This document shows positions 1 through 9,004 of a stretch of 64,000 nucleotides of DNA, one piece after another. Each line of letters starts with the position of its first letter. The stretch's first letter is position 1. The position numbers and the translations under genes were made by a program. The notes under the pieces are model-generated. The model did not search any database, was not told the DNA's origin, and was given only the letters and a program-made list of their open reading frames with translations. Source of the stretch: Stenotrophomonas tumulicola (GTDB taxonomy: Bacteria > Pseudomonadota > Gammaproteobacteria > Xanthomonadales > Xanthomonadaceae); assembly GCF_014117215.1 (NCBI RefSeq), contig NZ_JACGXS010000005.1, positions 1 through 64,000 on the forward strand. The letters are read 5' to 3'.

Positions 1-6
1 TGGTAA

Positions 7-82
7 AAAAGGGGACGGAGGGGATTAAGTCGTTTTTGGCCACCAGCGGCCAAAAACGACTTAATCCCCTCCGTCCCCTTTT
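7..82. repeat. Perfect 35-bp inverted repeat (palindromic element)
   Basis: Positions 7-41 and 48-82 are exact reverse complements (35 bp each) around a 6-nt loop, ACCAGC. The arms run from an A4/T4 end through a G-rich block into TTAAGTCG and end in GGCC. It does not resemble the GTAG-headed SMAG repeats elsewhere in the window. The perfect arms suggest a recently spread palindromic repeat that may also act as a bidirectional terminator. The stop codon of the adjacent minus-strand transporter lies inside the right arm. Confidence 0.85.
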
Positions 83-972
83 CTGCGTTGCTGGAGCAGG
101 GGGTGCAGGAATACGGCACCGACGATCAGTGCAACGCCCAGATAGAACCATCCGGCCACTTCGTGCTGCTCGCGCAGCAGTACCACCGCCAGCACCACCG
201 CGTAAACCGGTTCCAGGTTGGTCACCAACTGTACGGTGTAGGCGCTGAGGTGGCGCAGCGCGACCAGTGCCAGGGCGAACGGCAGCAACGTGCACGCACC
301 GGCCAGGACCAGCAGCAGCACGCCGTCATGCAGGTCCGGGACGACCCACAACGGGCTGGCCAGGGCAGGCAGCACGTAGGGCATCACGGGCGCCAGCAGG
401 GTCAGGGTCATCGTGCCGGCACCGAGTTCCAGCGCGGTCACCGTCAGCGGGTCGGCGTGGCTGACCATGCGCTTGTTGAGCGAGCCGAACAGGGCCACCA
501 GCAAGGCCGACAACGCGCCGATCAGCACGCCCAGCCGCATGCCTTCGGGAACCCCGCCGACCACCAGCGCAACGCCGGGCAGCACGGCGATGCCGAACAG
601 CAGCTCGCGCAGCTGGAAGGGACGCTTGGCCACCCACGGTTCGATGATCGAAGTGAATACCGGTGCCAGCGCGATGCAGGTCGCCGCCACCGATGCGTTG
701 GCCAGCTTGACTGCCCCGTAGAATGTCAGCCAGTGCAGGGCTACCAGTGCGCCGATGCCGGAATAGCCGACGACGCGGCGCAGTGGCAAGGTGCGAAGGC
801 CGCGCCACACCCGTGGCAGCAGCGCCAGCATCACCACCACCAGCAGCATGCGCCACCACACCAGTGGCAGCGCAGGCAGGGTGATCAGTTTGCCGAGGAT
901 GGCGGTGATGCCCCATAGCAGCACGCAGAAGTGGATCTGGAAGAGTGCGGTGCGGGTTTCGGGGCGGCTCAT
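61..972 (-). CDS. EamA/DMT-family transporter
   Basis: A 303-residue, very hydrophobic protein with about ten predicted membrane segments in two EamA repeats (roughly residues 10-140 and 150-295), typical of drug/metabolite transporters of the inner membrane. The substrate cannot be read from sequence. The ATG at 972 gives MSRPETRT and then the first membrane helix; an upstream in-frame TTG at 990 is less likely. The gene lies 39 bp downstream of the DUF72 gene on the same strand, so the two may be co-transcribed. Its last residues (KGDGGD plus stop) are encoded by the right arm of the palindrome at 7-82, so the native C-terminus has been replaced or extended by the repeat. Confidence 0.85.
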   Translation of the reverse strand: MSRPETRTALFQIHFCVLLWGITAILGKLITLPALPLVWWRMLLVVVMLALLPRVWRGLRTLPLRRVVGYSGIGALVALHWLTFYGAVKLANASVAATCIALAPVFTSIIEPWVAKRPFQLRELLFGIAVLPGVALVVGGVPEGMRLGVLIGALSALLVALFGSLNKRMVSHADPLTVTALELGAGTMTLTLLAPVMPYVLPALASPLWVVPDLHDGVLLLVLAGACTLLPFALALVALRHLSAYTVQLVTNLEPVYAVVLAVVLLREQHEVAGWFYLGVALIVGAVFLHPLLQQRRKGDGGD

Positions 973-1011
973 CGACCTATTGTGAGGCAAGCGTGCACCG
1001 ACGGCGATGGG

Positions 1012-1824
1012 TCAGGCCGGGTCGCAGCGTTGCTGCAGGGCCATCGCCGCCTCGGGATTGCGCACCTTCGCTGCGCCAATGCACAGCAGGTACACCGCAC
1101 GTGGGCAGGCGGGTGCTGGCGGCGCAAGCAATGGCAGGTCGTCGACCGGTTTCCCTTGCGACCATGCCCGCGCGCGCGCCGCCCAGCGCTGTTGGAGGGG
1201 GACGGGCAGGCCAGCGGCCAGATGAGCCTGGCTGCGCTTGATCCGCGCGTAGACGAAATCAGCGGTGACATCGCCATGCAGCAGCGCCTCGCTGCTGTCT
1301 TCGATGACCAGCGCGACATTGTGCCTGCGCGCGACCTCGACCATTGCTTCGCTCCAGGCGGCAGGGTTGCGCACCTCCAGCGCGTGCTGCAATGGGATGC
1401 CCTCCAGCGTCGTCGGAAGCTCTTCGAGGAAGGCCGAGAACGCGATGGCATCGGCGGGGTGGCGGGGATCGAACTGCCACAACAGCGGGCCCAGCCGGTT
1501 GCCCAGCCCGAGTGCGGCCTGCAGGAACGTCCGTGCTTCCTTCGCCATGCCGGACAGGTCGCGGCGCTGCACCAGGTAGCGCGGCGCCTTCATCGAGAAG
1601 ACGAAGCCGTCCGGCGTCTGCGCCGCCCAACGTGCGCACTGGACGGCCGTGGGCGTGCGGTAGAAGGTTCCGTTGATCTCGATGCAGCGCAGCCTGCTGC
1701 TGGCATATGCCAGCTCTTCGCGCTGCGGCATTCCCTGGGGATAGAACGCGCCGCCACGCCACTGCGGGAACACCCAGCCGCCGATTCCACAGCGGATCGG
1801 CCCGGGCATGGTCTTGTTTCCCAT
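1012..1824 (-). CDS. DUF72 (YecE-like) protein
   Basis: 270 residues, the usual length of the DUF72 family, whose members form a TIM-barrel-like fold of unknown enzymatic role. Family hallmarks are GIGGWVFPQWRGGAFYP near the N-terminus, the NGTFYRTPT segment, and FSMKAPRYL. The start at 1824 is supported by AGGAGAG about ten bases upstream; an internal ATG six codons later (MPGPIRCG) is the alternative. No signal peptide is visible, so it is probably cytoplasmic. It reads into the EamA transporter downstream and is divergent from the serine hydrolase gene. Confidence 0.85.
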   Translation of the reverse strand: MGNKTMPGPIRCGIGGWVFPQWRGGAFYPQGMPQREELAYASSRLRCIEINGTFYRTPTAVQCARWAAQTPDGFVFSMKAPRYLVQRRDLSGMAKEARTFLQAALGLGNRLGPLLWQFDPRHPADAIAFSAFLEELPTTLEGIPLQHALEVRNPAAWSEAMVEVARRHNVALVIEDSSEALLHGDVTADFVYARIKRSQAHLAAGLPVPLQQRWAARARAWSQGKPVDDLPLLAPPAPACPRAVYLLCIGAAKVRNPEAAMALQQRCDPA

Positions 1825-1934
1825 CGCACCCTCTCCTATGGCACGGGTCAGGCTGCCGCCAGCGCCGTTACCATCATGAGAAATCCCGGCGGCCGTCTGC
1901 AGGGTTCCGCCACGTTAGCCCGGAGCATATATCG

Positions 1935-3494
1935 ATGAAGAACTGGATTGGGGGCGCCATGCTGTTGGCCAGCGCAACGATGGCGAGCGCGGCGTCGCCG
2001 CCGCCATTGCAGGATATGGATGCAACAGTGGAGCGGGTGCGTGAGCGCTTCGACGTGCCGGGCATTGCCGTGGCCATCGTCAAGGATGGCGAAGTCGTGC
2101 TGGAACGCGGCTGGGGCGTGCGCGAGCTGGGTCGGGCCGACCCTGTACAGGCTGACACGCTGTTTGCGATCGCGTCCAATACCAAGGCCTTCACCGCCAC
2201 GGCACTGAACCTGCTCGCCGAGGATGGCAAGCTGGACATGGACGACAAGGTGGTCAACCACCTGCCGTCGTTCCGCATGTCCGATCCGTTCGTAACCGGA
2301 CAGATGACCCTGCGCGACCTGCTGTCGCATCGCAGTGGCCTCAGCCTGGGAGCCGGCGACCTGCTGTTCTGGCCCACCACCAGCTACAGCAATGCCGAGG
2401 TCGTGCAGCGGCTGGGCAGGGTGCCATTGAAGGGGGGCTTCCGCGAACGTTATGCCTACGACAACATCCTGTATGCCGTCGCCCAGCAGGTGATCGAGAA
2501 CGTCTCCGGGCTCTCCTACCAGGAATTCCTGCAGCAGCGCATCTTCGACAAAGTGGGCATGGGCGGCACGCGCTACAACGCCGACCACCTTCGCGCTGGC
2601 GACCATGCGGCGGTCGGCCATGCGAAGTTCGATTTCAAGGACCTGCGCACGGTGGCACCATTGACCTGGTCGAACAATGCCGGTGCCGGCGGAATCTACT
2701 CCAGCGTGCATGACATGGCGCGCTGGATGCAGGTGCAGCTGGAGCAGGGCAAGCTGGCCGATGGCGGTACGTTGTTCAGCGCGAAGAGCCAGCAGCAGAT
2801 GTGGCAGATGCTCACGCCGCAGGTGGTGCCCGAACCCTCGGTGCCGGAACTGGCGCCGGCGCGTCCCAACTTTGCCGGCTATGGCGAAGGCTGGAGCCTG
2901 AGCGATTACCGTGGGCATCGGCTGGTCTGGCACACCGGCGGCTGGCCCGGCATGGTGTCCCGGGTGACGCTGGTGCCGGGCGAGAACCTGGGTGTGGTGG
3001 TGTTGACCAACCAGGAGGCAGGCGGAGCCTTCAATGCGATCACCATGAGCGTGCTGGATGCCTACCTGGGAGGCGACGCACATGATTGGGTGGACGCCTA
3101 TGGCAAGGCCATGGACAAGGGGCGCAGCAAGGCCGATGCCGCATGGGCGAAGCACCAGCAGGCGCGGGCCGCGCGTTCGACACCGTCGTTGCCGTTGCAG
3201 GGTTACGCTGGAAGCTATCGCGATCGCTGGTATGGCGACATGCGCATCACAGGTAGCGGCAAGGCCCTGCGCCTGCAGTTCGACAGGACCGCGCAACTGG
3301 TGGGCACGCTGGAGCATTGGCAGCACGACACCTTCATCGTGCGCTGGGATGATCGTTCGCTCAATGCGGATGCCTTCGTGAACTTCAGCCTGGATCCTGA
3401 TGGCAAGGTACGCGACGTACGCATGCAGCCGATTTCGGATCTCACCGACTTCAGCTTCGACTTCCAGGACCTGCTGTTCGTGCCGCAAGGCTGA
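1935..3494 (+). CDS. Serine beta-lactamase-family hydrolase (class C/PBP4*-like) with C-terminal DUF3471-like domain
   Basis: 519 residues with an N-terminal signal peptide ending around ASAA (residues 17-20), so exported. The penicillin-recognising fold is complete: SxxK is S81-N-T-K84, the YxN motif is Y175-D-N177, and the KTG equivalent is H333-T-G-G336. The last ~110 residues form a beta-rich tail like DUF3471. Members are peptidases, esterases or cell-wall amidases rather than true beta-lactamases, and HTG in place of KTG fits that. The frame is open further upstream, but the ATG at 1935 is the one that gives the signal peptide. It is monocistronic and ends 7 bp before a SMAG palindrome. 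Confidence 0.88.
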   Translation: MKNWIGGAMLLASATMASAASPPPLQDMDATVERVRERFDVPGIAVAIVKDGEVVLERGWGVRELGRADPVQADTLFAIASNTKAFTATALNLLAEDGKLDMDDKVVNHLPSFRMSDPFVTGQMTLRDLLSHRSGLSLGAGDLLFWPTTSYSNAEVVQRLGRVPLKGGFRERYAYDNILYAVAQQVIENVSGLSYQEFLQQRIFDKVGMGGTRYNADHLRAGDHAAVGHAKFDFKDLRTVAPLTWSNNAGAGGIYSSVHDMARWMQVQLEQGKLADGGTLFSAKSQQQMWQMLTPQVVPEPSVPELAPARPNFAGYGEGWSLSDYRGHRLVWHTGGWPGMVSRVTLVPGENLGVVVLTNQEAGGAFNAITMSVLDAYLGGDAHDWVDAYGKAMDKGRSKADAAWAKHQQARAARSTPSLPLQGYAGSYRDRWYGDMRITGSGKALRLQFDRTAQLVGTLEHWQHDTFIVRWDDRSLNADAFVNFSLDPDGKVRDVRMQPISDLTDFSFDFQDLLFVPQG

Positions 3495-3501
3495 TCGCTT
3501 C

Positions 3502-3524
3502 CGCCGAGCATGGCTCGGCGCTAC
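3502..3524 (-). repeat. SMAG (GTAG-headed) palindrome
   Basis: A 23-nt palindrome with the GTAGCGCCGAGCCATGCTCG core, here on the minus strand (ends ...GGCGCTAC). It lies just after the serine hydrolase stop and may stabilise or terminate its mRNA. It belongs to the SMAG repeats known from S. maltophilia. Confidence 0.8.
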
Positions 3525-3573
3525 CGGGGCCGGCACTTCGTGCTGTTGCTGCCGCAGGGCTGGGCCATGCCGG

Positions 3574-3609
3574 TGCACGCGAGGCGTGGACAGCATGTCC
3601 ACGCGTGCA
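3574..3609. repeat. Long imperfect inverted repeat before the ABC exporter
   Basis: TGCAC...GTGCA flanks an inner arm pair GCGTGGACA/TGTCCACGC separated by GCA. The whole can fold as one long hairpin. It precedes a -10-like GATAAT near 3622 and the ABC exporter ATG at 3658, so it may end readthrough from upstream. Confidence 0.55.
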
Positions 3610-3657
3610 CGCGCGCAGTGGGATAATCCCCCGGTTATCCCGCTGTGAGCGACTGCA

Positions 3658-5490
3658 ATGTTCCGCTGGTTCGAAGCCCTTATCCCGGTGTTCCCGCCGG
3701 TGGACAAGCGCACGCCGCCCCGCAGCGTGGCGGCGTTCTATCTGTTCTACCTGCGGCCGGTATGGCCGGTACTGCTGGCCACGCTGGTCGCCGGGTTGCT
3801 TCTGGCGCTGGTGGAAGTAGCGATGTTCGACTTCCTCGGCCGCATCGTGGACATGGTCGCCGAGCAGCCCGGCGCGGGCTTCTTCCAGCGCCATGCCCGT
3901 GACCTGGCATGGATGCTGGTCATCTGCGTGGTGGCAAGGCCGGTGCTGGTCGGCCTGCACAACCTGTTGGTCAACCAGGCCATCGTGCCGGGCCTGAGCA
4001 ACCGCTCGCGCTGGCTGATGCACAACTACGTGGTTCGGCAGAGCCTGACCTTCTTCCAGAACGATTTCGCTGGCAGCGTCGCCAACCGGGTCATGCAGAC
4101 CGGCACCTCGCTGCGTGAATCCGCGGTGCAGATGGTGGATTCGCTCTGGTACATCGTGGTCTACACCGGAACCGCGCTGTTCCTGTTCGCGCAGGCCGAT
4201 TGGCGGCTGATGGTGCCGCTGGTGCTGTGGCTGCTGGCCTATGCGGTGATCATGGTGTATTTCGTGCCGCGCGCGAAGCAGCGGGCGTGGATCGCTTCCG
4301 AAGCCCGGTCCAAGGCCATGGGGCGCATCGTCGACGGCTACACCAACATCCCGACGCTGAAGCTGTTCGCCCATGGCGGGCACGAACAGGCCTACGTGGC
4401 CGAGGCGATCGAGGAACTGGCGGTCAAGCATCGGCGGCAGACCCGGGTCACCAGCGGCATGGACCTGACCATCGCCATCGTCAACGGTTTCCTGATCGCC
4501 GGAACCTGCGGGCTGGCGCTGTGGCTGTGGAACGGTGGACATATCACCGTCGGCGCCATCACGTTGGCCACCGGCCTGGTGATCCGCATCCACAACATGT
4601 CCGGTTGGATCATGTGGACCATCAACGGCATCTTCGAGGACATCGGCACGGTGCAGGATGGCATGACGACCATCTCCCAGCCGTTGACCGTGCAGGATCG
4701 CGACGATGCCGTGCCGTTGCGCGTGACCGCCGGCGGCGTGCACTTCCAGGACATCCATTTCCACTACGGCAAGCGCGGTGGCGTGATTTCCGGGTTGGAC
4801 CTGCAGGTGCGGCCGGGCGAGAAGATCGGCCTGGTCGGGCCGTCCGGCGCGGGCAAGTCGACCTTGGTCAACGTGCTGCTGCGCCTGTACGACCTGGAAA
4901 GCGGGCGCATCCTCGTCGACGGGCAGGACATCGCAGCGGTCACCCAGGAGAGCCTGCGCGGCCAGATCGGCGTGGTGACCCAGGACACCTCGCTGCTGCA
5001 TCGTTCGATCCGCGACAACCTGCTGTACGGGCGCCCCGGGGCCAGCGAAGAAGAAGTACGCGCGGCAGTGGCCAAGGCGCGGGCCGATGGCTTCATCGGC
5101 AGCCTGGTGGACGCCCAGGGGCGGCAGGGCTACGACGCGCTGGTCGGCGAACGCGGGGTGAAGCTGTCAGGTGGACAACGCCAGCGCATCGCCATCGCGC
5201 GGGTGCTGTTGAAGGATGCGCCGATCCTGGTGCTGGACGAAGCGACCTCGGCGCTGGATTCCGAAGTGGAAGCTGCCATCCAGGACAACCTGGACGAACT
5301 GATGGGCGGCAAGACGGTGATTGCCATCGCGCACCGGTTGTCGACCATCGCGCGCATGGACAGGCTGGTGGTGATGGACCAGGGACGCATCGTGGAAACG
5401 GGTACGCACGCCGAGCTGGTCGCTGCCGGGGGCCTGTATGCGCGGCTGTGGGCGCGGCAGACAGGTGGGTTCGTCGCCGCGGAGGGGTGA
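3658..5490 (+). CDS. ABC exporter, fused permease/ATPase
   Basis: 610 residues: an N-terminal six-helix ABC transmembrane domain (about 30-320) and a C-terminal nucleotide-binding domain. The Walker A lysine is K400 in GPSGAGKST, the signature LSGGQ spans 503-507, and Walker B ends in D527-E528 (LVLDEATSALD). The fused half-transporter architecture implies a homodimer, or a heterodimer with an unlinked partner, exporting a lipid, peptide or drug. No substrate-defining accessory gene is adjacent. A GATAAT box about 30 bp upstream is a plausible -10. The gene stands alone and is closed by an inverted SMAG pair. Confidence 0.9.
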   Translation: MFRWFEALIPVFPPVDKRTPPRSVAAFYLFYLRPVWPVLLATLVAGLLLALVEVAMFDFLGRIVDMVAEQPGAGFFQRHARDLAWMLVICVVARPVLVGLHNLLVNQAIVPGLSNRSRWLMHNYVVRQSLTFFQNDFAGSVANRVMQTGTSLRESAVQMVDSLWYIVVYTGTALFLFAQADWRLMVPLVLWLLAYAVIMVYFVPRAKQRAWIASEARSKAMGRIVDGYTNIPTLKLFAHGGHEQAYVAEAIEELAVKHRRQTRVTSGMDLTIAIVNGFLIAGTCGLALWLWNGGHITVGAITLATGLVIRIHNMSGWIMWTINGIFEDIGTVQDGMTTISQPLTVQDRDDAVPLRVTAGGVHFQDIHFHYGKRGGVISGLDLQVRPGEKIGLVGPSGAGKSTLVNVLLRLYDLESGRILVDGQDIAAVTQESLRGQIGVVTQDTSLLHRSIRDNLLYGRPGASEEEVRAAVAKARADGFIGSLVDAQGRQGYDALVGERGVKLSGGQRQRIAIARVLLKDAPILVLDEATSALDSEVEAAIQDNLDELMGGKTVIAIAHRLSTIARMDRLVVMDQGRIVETGTHAELVAAGGLYARLWARQTGGFVAAEG

Positions 5491-5496
5491 GGTCCT

Positions 5497-5573
5497 GTAG
5501 CGCCGGGCCACGCCCGGCGTCCCGCATCCCGCGCGGGTCGGTGCAGTAGCCGCCGGGCGTGGCCCGGCGCTAC
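5497..5573. repeat. Inverted SMAG dimer
   Basis: A plus-oriented GTAG palindrome at 5497-5519 and a minus-oriented copy at 5551-5573 face each other over a 31-nt spacer. They lie between the convergent ABC exporter and DUF885 genes, where a bidirectional transcript end is needed. There is no T-tract, so any termination would not be of the simple intrinsic type. Confidence 0.8.
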
Positions 5574-5589
5574 AGCAGCCGGCGGCCCG

Positions 5590-7404
5590 TTATTCGATCG
5601 GCTGGTCCAGCATCAGCTGGCGTGCGAAGCGCACCGGTGGCGCGCCGTAGGACAGCATCTGGTCGTGGTAGGTCTTCAGGTTGAAGGTGTCGCCCAGCTT
5701 TTCCTCGGCCGCCTTGCGGGTGTCGAAGTGTTCCTGCGCCCCGACGAAGTAGGTGGGCAGCTGGGCGGACGTCAGCTGCGCACGCACCCACTTGCCCGAT
5801 GCTTCGCTTTCCTGCTGGAACGCATCGTGGGTCATCAGCTGCATGGCCTGCTCACGCGTCCAGTTGTCCACGTGCACGCCCTGGTCCAGGATCGCATTGG
5901 AAATGGTGCGCAGGTAGAACTTCAGCTGCACGAGGTGGAACAGTGGATCGTTGTCCAGGTAACCCTGCTCCTGCATCATCCGCTCGGTATAGACCGCCCA
6001 GCCTTCGGCGAACAGTCCCGAACGCAGCACGGCGCGCAGGGTGGAGGGGAACTTGCCCGAGTGCCAGCCTTCCAGGTAGTGGCCAGGAGTGCCTTCATGG
6101 ATGCTCAGCAGGTGGATCATGCGCGAGTTGTATTCGCGCAGGAACGAGTCGACCTGCTTGTCGCTCCAGTCTTCCGGGATCGGCGAGACGGCGTAGAAGG
6201 TCTTCAGGTTCTTGTCCAAGGGGCCGGGAGAGTCGCAGTAGGCCACGGCCACGCCGCGCTGGAACTCCGGCATCAGGATGATGTCCACCGGGGCGTCCGG
6301 CAGGGTCATCAGGTCGTGCTCGCGCACGAACGCGGTGGACTGGTCCAACGCTGCCTTGGCATCGTCCACCACTTTGTCGCGCGCCGGCTTCTCTGCATAG
6401 GCCAGTTCAAGTGCCGCCTCGATCGCCTTCTGCTGCTGTTCGTCGCTGGGGCTGGCCGGCATCGCGGGCGCGCCTGGCTTGTCCTTCAGCACGACCTGCG
6501 CGATGCCGTACATGTCCTGGCGCACGCGCTTGAGTTCAGCCCGGGCGCGCTCGCCGATCTCCTGCCGCGACAGCGAGGAGTTCAGCGCGAACTTCAGCTT
6601 CTGGTCGTACAGGTCCGCGCCGATGCGGAACTCGCCCTTGGCGTTCGGCACCAGGGTCTTGTCCAGCCACTGCTGCTGGTCGTCCACGGCCTTGCGCAGG
6701 CCGTCGATGGCAGCCTGCAGGCGTTGCTGGTCGGCCTGCGGAAGCTCGCCAACATGCGGGGTGATGAACGTATCGACGATGCTCAGGATGCCGCGGTTCT
6801 GCTTGGCCACCGTCTCTGCATGGATCTTCGGCACGCGTGCCGGGTCCAGGTTTTCGCGGGCCTGGGCGAAGATCGTGGGGATCTTCTCCATGCGCGCGGT
6901 AGCCGACTTCAGGCGGTCGGGCAGCGGGGCGAACTCGCGGGCCATCAGGCCATAGAGCGCACTGCCGGCCAGGCCGTTGTACAACTGCGGATCCCACTTC
7001 GCCGACTGCAGGACCTCGGCGTTCCAGATGTCCGACTGCAACTGGTTACGCAGGATCGCCGCATCCACCTGGTTCTCGCGGCCAAGGCTGGCGACCTCGA
7101 CCTTGTCCAGGTCGGCGAGCAGGCCCTTGTAGGCGGCCAACGTCTTCTGCTGTCCCGCTGCGCTGAGGTCGTCGATGTCGCTGTCGAAACGGTGGTCGCC
7201 GATCTGGGTGGCGCCGACCGGGGACAGTTGCATCCAGGTGTCCAGCGCGCGCCTGGAAAGATCGGCGAAGGCCGCATCTGCAGTTGCATCACCGGCCTGG
7301 GTGCTGGCTGGGGTCCCTGCGGTCCCATTGGCGGAGGGGGTGTCGGCCTGTTGGCAGCCACCCAGGGCGGCGATCAGGGCGAGGGCGAGAAGATGCTGGC
7401 GCAT
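5590..7404 (-). CDS. DUF885-family lipoprotein, putative zinc peptidase
   Basis: 604 residues. The ATG at 7404 gives a lipoprotein signal peptide with the lipobox LGGC (residues 13-16), so it is probably anchored in the envelope. A Ser/Thr/Ala-rich linker follows. The DUF885 core carries a HExxH-like motif, H436-EGTPG-H442, followed by LFAEGWAVYTE, which could supply the third zinc ligand. This pattern is shared with gluzincin peptidases; DUF885 itself is formally uncharacterised. The frame stays open upstream of 7404, but the earlier starts lack the signal peptide. Monocistronic, convergent with the ABC exporter. Confidence 0.87.
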   Translation of the reverse strand: MRQHLLALALIAALGGCQQADTPSANGTAGTPASTQAGDATADAAFADLSRRALDTWMQLSPVGATQIGDHRFDSDIDDLSAAGQQKTLAAYKGLLADLDKVEVASLGRENQVDAAILRNQLQSDIWNAEVLQSAKWDPQLYNGLAGSALYGLMAREFAPLPDRLKSATARMEKIPTIFAQARENLDPARVPKIHAETVAKQNRGILSIVDTFITPHVGELPQADQQRLQAAIDGLRKAVDDQQQWLDKTLVPNAKGEFRIGADLYDQKLKFALNSSLSRQEIGERARAELKRVRQDMYGIAQVVLKDKPGAPAMPASPSDEQQQKAIEAALELAYAEKPARDKVVDDAKAALDQSTAFVREHDLMTLPDAPVDIILMPEFQRGVAVAYCDSPGPLDKNLKTFYAVSPIPEDWSDKQVDSFLREYNSRMIHLLSIHEGTPGHYLEGWHSGKFPSTLRAVLRSGLFAEGWAVYTERMMQEQGYLDNDPLFHLVQLKFYLRTISNAILDQGVHVDNWTREQAMQLMTHDAFQQESEASGKWVRAQLTSAQLPTYFVGAQEHFDTRKAAEEKLGDTFNLKTYHDQMLSYGAPPVRFARQLMLDQPIE

Positions 7405-7558
7405 CGGCAATCCTGTCAGAGGAACGATCCCCAAGCATAGGGCGCAGCCGATACCCTGTCTGCGTGCCAAAGGATTACCCGGGAAGCGGGTGCTGCAGCC
7501 TGGCCCGTTCCGCCATCAAGGCAAGGCAGCGCGGCATGGCCGCGCTACCACGGCAGCA

Positions 7559-7852
7559 TCAGCCTTCGTCGGTCTCGAATTCGACGAATACGTCCAGCTC
7601 CAATGCGAGTTCCTGCACCGCGTCGCGGATCTTCTGCGCAGTGTTTTCATTGCCGACTTCCACTTCCAGCTCATGGATGCCCGGGCCGATGTCATCGGAC
7701 AGCCCCGCGGAACTGGAATCTTCATCGTCCATATGCGGCATCAGATCGTCTGTTTCCTCGATGTGCTCGATGCCTTCCACGCCTTGCAGCAGGTCGCTGA
7801 TCGCACGGGCGTCGTCCTCGGTTCCGGTGATTCGCAGTCGCAGCATGGGCAT
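7559..7852 (-). CDS. Conserved acidic small protein, function unknown
   Basis: 97 residues if started at the ATG at 7852 (MPMLRLRITG); the frame extends to 7921 without a good start. Not recognised as a named family. Two similar beta-alpha-beta-like halves flank a very acidic linker: residues 1-35 (LRLRITGTEDDARAISDLL...) and 60-97 (IHELEVEVGNENTAQKIRDAV...). The middle is rich in Asp, Glu and Met. It has no signal peptide or membrane segment. Base composition and codon use match the neighbours. It lies 81 bp downstream of a LysR gene on the same strand. Confidence 0.6.
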   Translation of the reverse strand: MPMLRLRITGTEDDARAISDLLQGVEGIEHIEETDDLMPHMDDEDSSSAGLSDDIGPGIHELEVEVGNENTAQKIRDAVQELALELDVFVEFETDEG

Positions 7853-7933
7853 GGCGGCATCCAGGTAGGGGCAGGACTGCAGCCTAGCCAGCGGCGGGCA
7901 AAGGGCGGGTGACGGCAGCACGGGGCGGTACGA

Positions 7934-8866
7934 TCAGCCGGTGCCCGGCGGATTGCCCGGCAGCGCCGGTATCGGCGTGGCTTCGTCCCGCGCCTCGTGC
8001 AGCAGCCAGTCCATGAACGCATGTGCGGCATGCCCGGGTGCCTGCGACTCGCTGTAGACCACGTAGTAGGCATAGCGTGCCTTCAACCGTGGCCCCGGCA
8101 GGCGCACGACTTCGTGACGCTGCAGGTATGGCTGGGCGATATGGGTGCGCGCAAGCACCGCTCCCATGCCATACACCGCCGCGCGCATGGCATCGGTACT
8201 GTCGGCGAAGGTATGCATGGGTGGCAGCGCGGCAGGCACGCGGACCCCTGCATGCCGGAACCAGTCGCGCCAGCCTTGTGGCGAAAGATCGCTGAGCAGT
8301 GGCAGATCGACGATGCCGGCCGCGTCGGCCAGTCCGTGCACGCCAGGCAACGCGGGCGATGCGACCGGGAACAGGTCGTCGTCCATCAGGTGCCGCGCGT
8401 GCAGGCCCGGCCACTGGCCCAGGCCATAACGGATGCCCAGCTCCGGACCGTTGTCATCGAAGCGGTCCAGGCCATGGCCTGTGTGCAGCTGGATATGCAC
8501 ATGCGGATGCGCACGGGTGAAGCGCGGCAGGCGTGGCACCAGCCAGCAGTACGACAGCGAACGCAGGGTGGTGACCCGCAACTGTACGCTGTCGGCGCGA
8601 GGCTGCAGGTGGGCGGCCACCGTTGCCACGTCCGCCAGTGCGGCGCTGGCCGCGTCGGCCAGTTGGCGGCCTTCGGCGGTGAGTCGCACGCCGCGGGCGT
8701 GGCGCAGGAACAACTGCGTCCCCAGTTGTTCTTCCAGGCGACGGACATGGTGGCTGACCGCGCTGGCGGTCACGTGAAGTTCCTGTGCGGCAGCGGTGAA
8801 ATTCTGGTGGCGTGCGGCCACCGCGAAGACACCCAGTGCCGGCAGCAGGGAAGGGCGGAGCAGCAT
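7934..8866 (-). CDS. LysR-family transcriptional regulator (GcvA-like)
   Basis: 310 residues. A winged helix-turn-helix occupies about residues 8-65 (ALGVFAVAARHQNFTAAAQELHV, then SAVSHHVRRLEEQLG), and the effector-binding domain runs from ~90 to the end. The short HTH-proximal sequence resembles the GcvA/AmpR branch. The ATG at 8866 places the HTH at the usual distance; the longer open frame upstream has no LysR sequence. It is divergent from an EamA exporter over a 138-bp gap, the classic LysR-target arrangement, so it likely controls that transporter. The ligand is unknown. Confidence 0.88.
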   Translation of the reverse strand: MLLRPSLLPALGVFAVAARHQNFTAAAQELHVTASAVSHHVRRLEEQLGTQLFLRHARGVRLTAEGRQLADAASAALADVATVAAHLQPRADSVQLRVTTLRSLSYCWLVPRLPRFTRAHPHVHIQLHTGHGLDRFDDNGPELGIRYGLGQWPGLHARHLMDDDLFPVASPALPGVHGLADAAGIVDLPLLSDLSPQGWRDWFRHAGVRVPAALPPMHTFADSTDAMRAAVYGMGAVLARTHIAQPYLQRHEVVRLPGPRLKARYAYYVVYSESQAPGHAAHAFMDWLLHEARDEATPIPALPGNPPGTG

Positions 8867-9004
8867 GGTAAGCCTCAAAGCAGATTTGTGGCTGGCAGCG
8901 ATACTACGCGCTTGTGCGTCCCGCGTGGCGGGAAGATGCTGGGTGCCCGGAAACAGCAGGAGCGTGGTGATGATGGTGGCCTGGCAGCAAGCAAGGACAG
9001 TGGC

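Noticed and set aside
1848-3713. Long minus-strand frame across the serine hydrolase
   Set aside because: Antisense shadow of a gene with complete catalytic motifs; the composition is not protein-like.
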